Shown here: positions 32,375 to 39,770 of the stretch, one piece after another | Layout of the letters: each line of letters begins with the position of its first letter | How positions within the stretch are numbered: position 1 is the first letter of the stretch | DNA from: CAVQBC01 sp963848415 | GTDB taxonomy: Bacteria; Actinomycetota; Thermoleophilia; Solirubrobacterales; Solirubrobacteraceae | DNA: 64,000 nucleotides | Reading direction: 5' to 3' | NCBI GenBank assembly: GCA_963848415.1 | Contig: CAWKDN010000001.1 | Coordinates: 2,666,001-2,730,000 of the forward strand | Notes under the pieces: generated by a model | The model's database searches: none | Seen by the model: only the letters and a program-made list of their open reading frames with translations | What the model was told of the DNA's origin: nothing | Position numbers and translations under genes: made by a program

Positions 32375-32653
32375 ATGGCCACGATCAAGATCCCACCCGT
32401 GCTGCGCCCCTCGGTGGGCGGCGAGAAGGAGGTCGAAGCGGCCGGCGGCGACGTCGGCGCCGTCCTGCGCTCGCTCGCCGAGCAGCACCCCACCACCGAG
32501 TCCCAGCTGTTCTCCGGCGAAGGTCAGCTCAACCGCTACGTCAACGTCTACCTCAACGACGAGGACGTGCGCGTGCTCGACGGGCTCGACACGTCCGTCG
32601 GGGAGGGTGACACGCTGGTGATCCTCCCGGCCATGGCCGGGGGCTCGTCCTAG
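32375..32653 (+). CDS. cysO: CysO/ThiS/MoaD-like sulfur-carrier protein, ending GGSS
   Basis: 92 residues with the ubiquitin-like fold (IPPVLRPSVGGEKEVEAAGG, then RYVNVYLNDEDVRVLDGLDT and DTLVILPAMAGG). CysO ends in Gly-Gly, whose carboxylate is turned into a thiocarboxylate. Here two residues, Ser-Ser, follow the Gly-Gly, so the mature end must be released by a protease. The JAMM protease gene at 37857 is the likely partner. It is co-transcribed with moeZ (11 bases apart). The product would then supply sulfur to the CysM-type synthase. Confidence 0.88.
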   Translation: MATIKIPPVLRPSVGGEKEVEAAGGDVGAVLRSLAEQHPTTESQLFSGEGQLNRYVNVYLNDEDVRVLDGLDTSVGEGDTLVILPAMAGGSS

Positions 32654-32764
32654 GGCGGAGCGTCCGGCGGCCGGCCCGGCCGCAAGACTGGACGATCGGC
32701 TTGGGGGCCCGCGCAAGCACCCGGCCGCCCCGTTCGTCTATTCGTCCGTCGGGGCCCGTGTGGC

Positions 32765-32792
32765 TTGAAGGTCCAACGGCGGTCGATATCCT
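32765..32792 (+). promoter_or_regulatory. Promoter of the Pro/Ala-rich membrane protein gene
   Basis: TTGAAG (32765-32770) and TATCCT (32787-32792) are 16 bases apart, and the predicted transcript start is near 32799, shortly before ATG 32805. This argues for the ATG at 32805 rather than the one at 32793. Confidence 0.5.
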
Positions 32793-32804
32793 ATGCTCTG
32801 GAAT

Positions 32805-34442
32805 ATGGTGCAAGCACTTGACGCTGTCAGCCGGCAGCGCCTCCCTGGACCGGCTCGGATCAGGGGACTTGCGGTCGTCCTCGCCCTGCTGGTCCTGGGG
32901 TGTTCGGCCGCCCTGGTCCTCTCAAGCCCCGCGGGGGCGCAGCAGTCCGAGTCGACCCCGGCTCCGGATCGCCTGTGGGACGCCTATCCGCTCGCGCCCG
33001 AGGCCACGCCGACGCCGGGAGGCTCGGACACGGCCGCGCCGCCCGCGTCCGAGGAGCGTCCGCAGACGCAGGCGCCCGCCGCCGCGCCCGAGGAGGACTC
33101 CGGGCCCTCGCTGCTGGTGCTGGGGGCGATCGTCCTCGGGCTCGCCGCCCTGCTGGCGGTCGGCATCGAGGGCCTGCGCCGTCGCCGCGGCACCGGTGGC
33201 TTCCCGCCGCTCCCCTCCAAGCCGAGCGCGCCGGCGTCCGGCCCCTCGTCGTCCACGGCACCCGCCCGGCAGCGCCGCCCTGTCCGCCCGGCGCCCGCCC
33301 GGCTGCTCGGGACCCGGGCAGAGCGCAGCGAGCCCGCTGAAGCCCCCGCACCGGCCGCAGAGCCCGTCCGCGAGCCGCGCCCACGGCCCGCGCCGCCGGT
33401 CGCCGAGCCGTTCGCGCCCGCCCTGGCGGTGACGCCGGCCGCCGCCCACGGCGCTTCGGCGCCCGCGCACGCGGCGCCCCGTCGCCGCACGGCGCCGCCC
33501 GCCCCGCGTGATCCCGTCTCCCAGCCCGACCCGCCGGTCACGCCGCCGCGGCCGCGCCGTCAGCGCACGCCGAAGCCGCCCGAGCGCCGGCTGGAGCCCA
33601 ACCGCCCCGAGCCCGGCGAGACCAAGCGCCGTTGGCCGAAGACGCGGCCGGTGTCGCGGCCGCGACCCGGCGCCGCGCCGCGCACGGTGCCGGAGCCCAC
33701 GCCGGCCGCCGACGCCGCCACTCCGCTGGCCGAGCCGCGCCGGCGACTGGAGCCCGCGCCCGCCCCGGAGCCGAAGGCCCCGCCCGCGCCCGAGCCGGTC
33801 GCCGACACGCCGGCCGCCCCCGCTCCAGCAGCCGAGCCGGTCGCCGACACCCCGGTCACCGCTCCCGCTCCCGAGCGGGTCGCCGACACCCCGGCCGCCC
33901 CCGCTCCAGCGGCCGAGCCGGTCGCCGACACCCCGCCGGCCGCCCCGGTCAAGCCGGCGCGCCCCGCCAAGCCCGAGCCCGCGGCCGAGCCCGCCCAGGA
34001 AGAGGCGCCGCCGAAGCGGCGGCCGGCCAAGCCTGCTTCCACGCCCGAGCCGGTCCGCGCCGAGGCGCCGCCGCAGCCGCCGACGGCCCCTCCGCGCCCC
34101 GCCGCCGCCCCCGCCCGGACCACCACCCTCACCTGCGAGATCGTCCTGTGGAGGGGCCGCTCGAAGGCGCAGTTCCACGCCGTCCGCGTCAGCACCGCCG
34201 GCGACCGCCACTGGGTCGGCGAGTCCCCCGCCTTCCGCTGGCCGCGCTCGCGCCCGGTCACGCCCGAGGGCGAGGCGCTCGCCGCCCACTCCGGCCTCGT
34301 CCACGCGCTCACGGGCGCGGGCTGGGCCGCCACGGGCGGAGGCGAGGCGTGGTTCGCCCGCAGGTTCAGCCGGGAGATCGCTCCGGCGACGCACGACGAC
34401 CAACCGAACACAGAGAGGTCATTGGATGTCCCAGACAGCTGA
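32805..34442 (+). CDS. Membrane protein with long Pro/Ala-rich linker
   Basis: 545 residues from ATG 32805. An N-terminal signal-like segment (LAVVLALLVLGCSAALVL) and a second TM (LLVLGAIVLGLAALLAVGI, about 100-120) are followed by some 300 residues rich in Pro, Ala, Glu and Arg with repeats of AEPVADTPAAPAPA, a disordered, probably cell-wall-spanning or cytosolic spacer. The C-terminal 80 residues are a folded domain (TCEIVLWRGRSKAQFHAVRV, then GLVHALTGAGWAATGGGEAW) unknown to me. It overlaps the ferritin-like gene start by 17 bases. A linker between a membrane anchor and a sensor domain is a possible role. Confidence 0.6.
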   Translation: MVQALDAVSRQRLPGPARIRGLAVVLALLVLGCSAALVLSSPAGAQQSESTPAPDRLWDAYPLAPEATPTPGGSDTAAPPASEERPQTQAPAAAPEEDSGPSLLVLGAIVLGLAALLAVGIEGLRRRRGTGGFPPLPSKPSAPASGPSSSTAPARQRRPVRPAPARLLGTRAERSEPAEAPAPAAEPVREPRPRPAPPVAEPFAPALAVTPAAAHGASAPAHAAPRRRTAPPAPRDPVSQPDPPVTPPRPRRQRTPKPPERRLEPNRPEPGETKRRWPKTRPVSRPRPGAAPRTVPEPTPAADAATPLAEPRRRLEPAPAPEPKAPPAPEPVADTPAAPAPAAEPVADTPVTAPAPERVADTPAAPAPAAEPVADTPPAAPVKPARPAKPEPAAEPAQEEAPPKRRPAKPASTPEPVRAEAPPQPPTAPPRPAAAPARTTTLTCEIVLWRGRSKAQFHAVRVSTAGDRHWVGESPAFRWPRSRPVTPEGEALAAHSGLVHALTGAGWAATGGGEAWFARRFSREIAPATHDDQPNTERSLDVPDS

Positions 34443-35037
34443 CGGACCGCGGCCCGGCGCGCTGACGCGCGGCGCCGTGCTGCGCGCCGGGGCGGTTGCC
34501 ACGGGAGGGGCAGCCGCCGGTGTCCTGATCGGTGGCGGCCTGCCGGGTCGCGCCGCGCAGTCCGACGCCGCGAAGGACGCCGAGATCCTCAACTTCGCGC
34601 TCCAGCTGGAGCGCATGCAGGCCGCCTTCTACGCGGACGCGCTCAAGCGGGGCAAGCTGACCGGCGAGCTGCGCGAGTACGCCACCGTCGTCGGCGGCCA
34701 CGAGCAGGAGCACGTGAAGTTCCTCGAGTCGGCGCTGGCCGGGTCGGCCAAGCCCGCCCAGAAGTACGACTTCGGCGAGGACACCTCCAGCCCGGAGGCC
34801 TTCCAGGCGGCCGCGCAGCGGATGGAGGACCTGTCCGCCCAGGCGTACAACGCCGCGGCGCCCGGCCTCTCTACCAAGGCCCTGCGTGCGGCGGCGAAGA
34901 TCGCCTCCGTCGAGGCGCGCCACGCCGCCTGGATCCGCGACCTGGCCGGTGAGAACCCCGCCCCCGACGCGGCCGAGCCGGTCACCACGGCCGCGAAGGT
35001 CGCCAGCGCCGTGCAGCAGACCGGATACGTGGTCTGA
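34426..35037 (+). CDS. Exported ferritin-like-domain protein, copy 1
   Basis: 203 residues. An N-terminal Tat-like signal (TRGAVLRAGAVATGGAAAGV) is followed by a four-helix ferritin-like domain (DUF4439/ferritin_2 type) with the iron-ligand pattern: Glu in ILNFALQLERMQAAFYADAL, ExxH in GHEQEHVKFLE, Glu in MEDLSAQAYN and ExxH in VEARHAAWI. The ATG at 34426 lies within the 3' end of the previous gene. The product probably acts at the cell surface in iron binding or oxidative protection. It overlaps copy 2 by one base (TGATG). Confidence 0.88.
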   Translation: MSQTADGPRPGALTRGAVLRAGAVATGGAAAGVLIGGGLPGRAAQSDAAKDAEILNFALQLERMQAAFYADALKRGKLTGELREYATVVGGHEQEHVKFLESALAGSAKPAQKYDFGEDTSSPEAFQAAAQRMEDLSAQAYNAAAPGLSTKALRAAAKIASVEARHAAWIRDLAGENPAPDAAEPVTTAAKVASAVQQTGYVV

Positions 35038-35717
35038 TGGACGATCTCACCCTCGAGAGCCTCGATGCCGACGGCGCCCTGACCGAGGCGATCGGCAACC
35101 TGCACGGCTCCCGCGCCGACTTCCTCAAGGGCGCGGTCGTCGGCGGCGCGGCCCTGCTCGGCCTGGCCGCCACGGCGCCCGAGGCCGACGCGTTCTCGCG
35201 CGACGTGGAGATCCTCAACTTCGCGCTCGTGCTCGAGTACCTGCAGGCCGACTTCTACACCGAGGTCGAGCGCATGGACGTGCTCAAGGGCGGGCTCGCC
35301 CGCCAGGCCCGCATCGTGGGCGCGCACGAGCGCGCACACGTGAAGTCCTTCAAGGAGGTGCTCGGCTCCAAGGCGGTCAAGAAGCCGAAGTTCGACTACA
35401 AGGGCGCCACCGAGAGCTCCAAGCGCTTCCGCCAGACGGCGGTCGCCTTCGAGGACCTCGCGGTCGCCGCCTACAAGGGCCAGGCGCCGCGGATCCGCAA
35501 GTCCAGCTACCTCGTCCCGGCGCTGGCGATCCACGCGGTCGAGGCCCGCCATGCGGCCTGGATCCGCCGGCTCGCCGGCATCAGCCCCGTGCTGACCGCG
35601 TTCGACGAGCCCAAGGACCAGGCGGCCACGCTCAAGCTCGTCAAGGAGACCGGCTTCATCCAGGCGAGCAAGAAGACGAAGACCCGGAGCCGGCGATCGC
35701 CCAAGTACACCGGCTGA
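35037..35717 (+). CDS. Exported ferritin-like-domain protein, copy 2
   Basis: 226 residues with the same domain as copy 1: ILNFALVLEYLQADFYTEVE, GAHERAHVKSFKE, and VEARHAAWIRRLAG. The signal region HGSRADFLKGAVVGGAALLG looks like a Tat motif (S-R-R-x-F-L-K) in which the second Arg is Ala. The C-terminus is strongly basic (SKKTKTRSRRSPKYTG). Start ATG at 35037 shares its A with the preceding TGA. Tandem ferritin-like pairs of this kind are common in Solirubrobacterales. A tatA gene lies 1.9 kb downstream. Confidence 0.88.
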   Translation: MDDLTLESLDADGALTEAIGNLHGSRADFLKGAVVGGAALLGLAATAPEADAFSRDVEILNFALVLEYLQADFYTEVERMDVLKGGLARQARIVGAHERAHVKSFKEVLGSKAVKKPKFDYKGATESSKRFRQTAVAFEDLAVAAYKGQAPRIRKSSYLVPALAIHAVEARHAAWIRRLAGISPVLTAFDEPKDQAATLKLVKETGFIQASKKTKTRSRRSPKYTG

Positions 35718-36514
35718 ATCGCCGGTTCGTCGTCGCCGTGGTCGCCCTCGTGGTGGCCGCGGCGGCCGTCGCGGTGCTCTCGCGCGGGCCGGCGGCCTCG
35801 GAGGGGCACAGGCCCGACCGCGCACCTTCAAGCGCGGCGACCGCCGGCGCACAGCCGGAGGCGGCGTTCACCATCGGCAAGCCCGAGCCGCTGGGCGACG
35901 GCCGCCACGAGTCGCGCTGGACGCCCGTGCGCCGCGACACGGTCGCCCGTGCCGCGCCGCGTGCCGGCGCGCGCCGCGTCGCCCGCGTCTCCACCCGCAC
36001 GCCAGAGGGGACGACCAACCTCGTGCTCGCCCTCGAGCGCGAGTCAGACCGGCGGGGCATCGTATGGGTGCGAGCCCGCCTGGCGGTCCTGCCCAACGGC
36101 ACGACGGGCTGGATCCGCCGCGACGACCTGGGCGGCTACACCGTCGCCGACACGCGCCTGGTCGTCGACCGCCGTCGCCTGACCGCGACGCTGCTGCGCG
36201 GCGGCCGGCGGGTCTTCCGGGCGCCCATCGGCATCGGCACCGACGACGCGCCGACGCCGCCGGGCCAGTTCTACATCCGCGCGCGGCTGGAGGGCTTCGA
36301 CAGCCCCGTCTACGGACCGGTCGCGTTCGGGACCAGCGGGCGGTCGCCGACCCTCACCGACTGGCCGCAGGGCGGCTTCGTCGGTATCCACGGGACCAAC
36401 GAGCCGGGCATCCTGCCGGGCAAGGTCTCCCACGGCTGCGTCCGGCTGCGCAACGCGGACATCCTCCGGCTCGCGCGGATGATGCCCGTCGGCACGCCGC
36501 TGACCGTTCGCTGA
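35714..36514 (+). CDS. L,D-transpeptidase (YkuD domain), probable CTG start
   Basis: About 266 residues. No ATG/GTG/TTG stands before the membrane anchor; the best start is CTG at 35714 overlapping the previous stop (CTGA), giving NRRFVVAVVALVVAAAAVAV, a perfect signal anchor. GTG at 35738 would cut the anchor short. The catalytic domain (about 150-265) ends in GFVGIHGTNEPG then KVSHGCVRLRNAD, with the YkuD active-site Cys. It builds 3-3 cross-links in peptidoglycan. A preceding SH3-like region (LPNGTTGWIRRDDLGGYTV) is present. The role as a CTG start is inference from position. Confidence 0.8.
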   Translation: MNRRFVVAVVALVVAAAAVAVLSRGPAASEGHRPDRAPSSAATAGAQPEAAFTIGKPEPLGDGRHESRWTPVRRDTVARAAPRAGARRVARVSTRTPEGTTNLVLALERESDRRGIVWVRARLAVLPNGTTGWIRRDDLGGYTVADTRLVVDRRRLTATLLRGGRRVFRAPIGIGTDDAPTPPGQFYIRARLEGFDSPVYGPVAFGTSGRSPTLTDWPQGGFVGIHGTNEPGILPGKVSHGCVRLRNADILRLARMMPVGTPLTVR

Positions 36515-36564
36515 CACCTGCCCCCGATCTGGCGCCACGGGGCGCTTGCCCGGGCGCGGCAGCG

Positions 36565-36585
36565 CTATTCTTTCTGAAGTATGGG
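36565..36585 (+). promoter_or_regulatory. Promoter-proximal motif of cysM shared with moeZ
   Basis: CTATTCTTTCTGAAGTATGGG matches the region before moeZ at 17 of 21 positions; TATTCT (36566-36571) is the possible -10 box. The ATG at 36581 lies inside the motif. This either gives a near-leaderless message or shows that translation begins later, at GTG 36632. Confidence 0.55.
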
Positions 36586-37549
36586 TCTACGGCTGGAGAA
36601 CCGCCCGTGCGGCGGGCGCTACGGGGACATCGTGCAGGCCATCGGCAACACGCCGCTGGTCGAGCTCAAGCGGCTCTCGCCGAGCCCCGGTGTGCGGATC
36701 TGGGCCAAGCTCGAGTCCCACAACCCCACGGGGTCGATCAAGGACCGGGTGGCGCGGTCGCTGATCGAGGATGCCGAGGCGCGCGGGGCCATCGCCCCGG
36801 GCCAGACGATCCTCGAGCCGACGTCGGGCAACACCGGCATCTCGCTGGCGATGATCTGCTCGCGCAAGGGCTATCCGCTGAAGGTGGTCATGCCCGACAA
36901 CGTGACGCCGGAGCGCACGCAGCTGCTGCAGATGTACGGCGCCGAGATCGTCTCCTCGCCCGGGTCCACCGGCTCCAACGGCGCCGTGGAGCTGGCGCTG
37001 GAGATGGCGGAGTCCGACTCGAGCTACTTCATGCCCTACCAGTACGGCAACGCCGCCAACCCGCTCGCGCACTACAACGGCACGGCGCCCGAGATCCTCG
37101 AGGAGCTCGACGAGATCTCGGCCTTCGTGGCCGGCCTGGGCACTGGCGGCACGCTGATGGGCACGGGCCGGCGCCTGAAGGAGGAGCTCGGCGACGCCGT
37201 GAAGATCGTCGCCGCCGAGCCGATGCAGGGCGAGCCCGTGCAGGGCCTGCGCTCGCTCGAGGACGGCTTCATCCCGCCGATCATCGACCTCGACCTGCTG
37301 GACCGCAAGATCTTCGTCTCCAACAGCGACGCGATCGTCTGGACGCGGCGGCTGCTGGAGGAGGAGGGCATCTTCGCCGGGGTCTCCTCCGGCGCGATCG
37401 CGGGGATCGCCGTGCGCATCGCGTCCGAGCTCGACGAGGGCAACGTGGTCTTCATCGTCTGCGACGACGGATGGAAATACCTCTCGTCAGGCATCTATAC
37501 GCGTCCCTTGGACGAACTAGAGGGCGTGGACTCCACCGTCTGGTGGTGA
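36581..37549 (+). CDS. cysM: CysM-type cysteine synthase (CysO-thiocarboxylate dependent)
   Basis: 322 residues (305 if translation begins at GTG 36632). The PLP lysine is in HNPTGSIKDRVARSL, the phosphate-binding loop in LEPTSGNTGISLAM, and the Gly-rich GLGTGGTLMGTGR is intact. The closest known relatives, including M. tuberculosis CysM, use O-phosphoserine and CysO-thiocarboxylate; agreement at the C-terminal DDGWKYLSSGIYTRPLDELE region supports this. Its partners in the window are cysO, moeZ and the JAMM protease. The enzyme bypasses sulfide and is thought to act under oxidative stress. Confidence 0.9.
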   Translation: MGLRLENRPCGGRYGDIVQAIGNTPLVELKRLSPSPGVRIWAKLESHNPTGSIKDRVARSLIEDAEARGAIAPGQTILEPTSGNTGISLAMICSRKGYPLKVVMPDNVTPERTQLLQMYGAEIVSSPGSTGSNGAVELALEMAESDSSYFMPYQYGNAANPLAHYNGTAPEILEELDEISAFVAGLGTGGTLMGTGRRLKEELGDAVKIVAAEPMQGEPVQGLRSLEDGFIPPIIDLDLLDRKIFVSNSDAIVWTRRLLEEEGIFAGVSSGAIAGIAVRIASELDEGNVVFIVCDDGWKYLSSGIYTRPLDELEGVDSTVWW

Positions 37550-37571
37550 CCGGCCGCTCGCCGCGGCCGGT
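37549..37571 (+). terminator. Hairpin after cysM
   Basis: ACCGGCCG (37549-37556) pairs with CGGCCGGT (37564-37571) across a seven-base loop, beginning at the last base of the stop codon. No U-tract. tatA, 57 bases further on, is therefore probably a separate transcript. Confidence 0.6.
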
Positions 37572-37627
37572 ACCCTGACCTGGAGGGATCCGCGCTACCC
37601 GACCCGCAGCAACGAAGGGACGCCGCA

Positions 37628-37840
37628 ATGCCATTCAACGGAATCGGCCCGATGGAGCTGGTGATCGTGTTGGTCATCGCCCTGCTCGTGCTCGGCCCCA
37701 AGCGCCTGCCGGAGACGGCCCGCTCGCTCGGTCGCGGCATGCGCGAGTTCAAGGACTCGCTCAGCGGCGGCGGTCGCGACGATCGCGACGACGACGACGA
37801 CGAGTACGCGCGCCTCGACAAGGCCGAGCGGGTCAAGTAG
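37628..37840 (+). CDS. tatA: Sec-independent translocase TatA
   Basis: 70 residues. N-terminal hydrophobic helix (MELVIVLVIALLVLGPKRLP) with the TatA/E hinge motif and the amphipathic helix (ETARSLGRGMREFKDSL); the C-terminus is short and acidic (RDDRDDDDDEYARLDKAERVK). It forms the membrane pore for Tat export. Two proteins with Tat-like signals are encoded upstream. Start ATG at 37628. Confidence 0.9.
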   Translation: MPFNGIGPMELVIVLVIALLVLGPKRLPETARSLGRGMREFKDSLSGGGRDDRDDDDDEYARLDKAERVK

Positions 37841-37856
37841 GACCCGACGCCCGGAC

Positions 37857-38261
37857 GTGCGGATCGCCCGGAGGCTGCTGGACGACGTCGTCGCCCACGC
37901 GCAGGAGGAGGCCCCGAACGAGTGCGTCGGGATCATCGCGGCCTCCGACGGGGTCGCGGTCGCGGTGCACCGGGCGCGCAACGCCGCGGCCAGCCCGCTG
38001 CGCTACGAGATCGAGGGGCTGGAGCAGTACCGCATCCAGAGCGCGATCGAGGACGCCGGGCTGGAGCTCGGCGCCATCTACCACTCCCACACGCGCTCCG
38101 CGCCCGTGCCCTCCGAGACGGACATCAACCTCGCCTTCTATCCCGACTCGGTCTACCTGATCGTCGGGCTGGCTTCGGCGGAGCCCGAGGTGCGCGCCTA
38201 CCGGATCGTCGACGGGCAGGTCTCAGACGCCGAGCTGCACGTCGATGACGCGCCGGGCTGA
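37857..38261 (+). CDS. mec: JAMM/MPN+ metalloprotease (Mec-like)
   Basis: 134 residues starting GTG at 37857. Zn-binding JAMM motif: Glu in NECVGIIAA, then HSHTRSAPVPSETD (H-x-H-x7-S-x-x-D), perfectly spaced. Mec removes the newly formed cysteine from CysO in M. tuberculosis; QbsD-type relatives trim the extra residues from sulfur carriers. Both jobs fit here, since CysO ends in GGSS. The reading frame overlaps the next gene by 17 bases. Confidence 0.9.
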   Translation: MRIARRLLDDVVAHAQEEAPNECVGIIAASDGVAVAVHRARNAAASPLRYEIEGLEQYRIQSAIEDAGLELGAIYHSHTRSAPVPSETDINLAFYPDSVYLIVGLASAEPEVRAYRIVDGQVSDAELHVDDAPG

Positions 38262-38781
38262 ACCCGGCGCTCCCGCCGGCGAGCCGCTCGTCTGCGTCGC
38301 CTGCGCCGCCACCGCCCCGGCAGCAGAGCGCTTCTGCCCCGACTGCGGGACGCCGCTGGTCTTCGCCCCGGGCACGGGCGACGGCGGGCCGCCGCCGAGC
38401 GCGCAGTCCGAGCGCGCGCGCAAGGTCAGGCCGCAGTACGGCGAGGGCCCGCTCGTGCGGGTGGCCGCAGCGCGCCACCAGGCCGAGGCCGAGCTGCTGC
38501 AGGGCCTGCTGCTGGAGGAGGGCATCCCGTCGCTGATGCGCCGCACCGGCGGCTTCGACGTGCCGGACTTCCTCGCCGCCGGCCCGCGCGACATCCTCGT
38601 GCCCGCCTCGGGGGAGGCGGCGGCGCGCGACCTGCTGGGCACGACGCCGGCGCCCTCGGGCGTGACCGGCGTCCCCGGCGAGCGGCGCCTGGCGGCGCCG
38701 TGGGTGCGGGCGCTGGCCGTCGCGCTGGCGGTGCTGCTGCTGGCGAGCACCGCCGCCGGGGTCATGGCCGCGGTGTTCTGA
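38245..38781 (+). CDS. Zinc-ribbon membrane protein with DUF2007-like domain
   Basis: 178 residues. N-terminal zinc ribbon (VCVACAATAPAAERFCPDCG), a middle alpha/beta segment (VRVAAARHQAEAELLQGLLL, GIPSLMRR) as in DUF2007 putative signal-transducing proteins, and one C-terminal TM helix (VRALAVALAVLLLASTAAGV). It overlaps the mec stop, so it is translated as part of that operon. Function unknown; a link to the sulfur-carrier pathway is suggested only by position. Confidence 0.75.
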   Translation: MTRRAEPGAPAGEPLVCVACAATAPAAERFCPDCGTPLVFAPGTGDGGPPPSAQSERARKVRPQYGEGPLVRVAAARHQAEAELLQGLLLEEGIPSLMRRTGGFDVPDFLAAGPRDILVPASGEAAARDLLGTTPAPSGVTGVPGERRLAAPWVRALAVALAVLLLASTAAGVMAAVF

Positions 38782-38843
38782 GTCTTCGGCGGAAACCCCG
38801 CTGGTAAGGGGGTGAGGGTGCCCTCGGCAGCCTTCACTGTCAG

Positions 38844-38884
38844 CCGGGACGAGAAGTGCCTCATATGAGACGTTCTTGTCCCGG
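38844..38884. terminator. 41-bp dyad between convergent genes
   Basis: Arms CCGGGACGAGAAGTGCCTCAT (38844-38864) and ATGAGACGTTCTTGTCCCGG (38865-38884) pair along nearly their whole length, with CATATG at the centre and a few mismatches. It lies between the zinc-ribbon gene (stop 38781) and the gene read from the other side (stop 38970), the place of a bidirectional terminator. Confidence 0.7.
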
Positions 38885-38969
38885 TCGATTGTTCTGGCGT
38901 GTCGGCGCTCGCCACGGCGGCCGACCCCGACTTCTTACCAGCGAGATTTCCGTCGGCGGCCCCCCGCCG

Positions 38970-39734
38970 TCAGGCTCGCTCCGGCGGCCCCGCGATCCGC
39001 GCCAGGTGCGACCGCCACGCGGCCTCGGTGTGCCGCAGCGCCCGCCCCGGGAACGCGCGCTCGAGCGCCCCGCTCGCCCCGTCGGGATGCGGGCCGGAGG
39101 CGAGCCGCACGCAGGCCTCCTCGCCCGCCTCGCGGGCCAGCAGGTCGAACACGGTCCCGCCCAGCAGCGCCGCGTCGCGCAGGCCGGGCGGGAACGCCGG
39201 CGCCGGGCCCTCGCGCAACCGCCGCCCGACCGCCGGGCGCACGTGGCCGGTCTGGCCGGAGAAGAATTGGGCGGCGCCCTCGATCAGCCACGCCCACCGC
39301 AGCGAGCGGCGGAAGCTGCGCGGCCCGAAGGGCGGCGGGAAGCCAGGGTGGTTGGCCCCCACCGTGAGCCGGGCGAGCAGCGCTGCCGGGGCCAGCATCA
39401 GCAGCTCCAGCGAGCCCTCGACGTTGGAGGCGCGGACGGCGAGCAGCCGGGGGGAGAGGACGTGCAGCGCCGAGCGCTCGGTCCAGCCAACCAGGTAGCG
39501 CCGCCCAGCCGGCGCGGTCAGGGCGCGCTGGACGACCAGCCAGGGCTGGGCGGCGTCGAGCGCGACCGCCGAGGTGTGCAGCACGACCTCGAGCTCGCCC
39601 ACCGGCTCGGCGAAGCGGCGCACGAGCCGGTGGCGCGCCTGCTCGAGCTGGGCGAGCACGTGGACGGCGTCGTCGGCGTCACGCTCGTCGTGGCGCGCGA
39701 TGAAGGTCGCCGAGGGCGTCTCCAGCCAGGCCAT
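38970..39734 (-). CDS. Inactive-looking peptidase-MA-type protein
   Basis: 254 residues. The C-terminal half has the pattern of gluzincin metallopeptidases (WLIEGAAQFFSGQ, the segment with the third zinc ligand, following ARNVEGSLELL-like helices). The HExxH helix that should precede it is lost (MLAPAALLARLTV). It is therefore probably a non-catalytic relative. Both ends are intact. The next gene upstream (39771) is 37 bases away on the same strand, so the two may be co-transcribed. Function unknown. Confidence 0.55.
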   Translation of the reverse strand: MAWLETPSATFIARHDERDADDAVHVLAQLEQARHRLVRRFAEPVGELEVVLHTSAVALDAAQPWLVVQRALTAPAGRRYLVGWTERSALHVLSPRLLAVRASNVEGSLELLMLAPAALLARLTVGANHPGFPPPFGPRSFRRSLRWAWLIEGAAQFFSGQTGHVRPAVGRRLREGPAPAFPPGLRDAALLGGTVFDLLAREAGEEACVRLASGPHPDGASGALERAFPGRALRHTEAAWRSHLARIAGPPERA

Positions 39735-39770
39735 CGGACGGCCGCGCGGCCGGGCGCTCGCCCGATGCGC

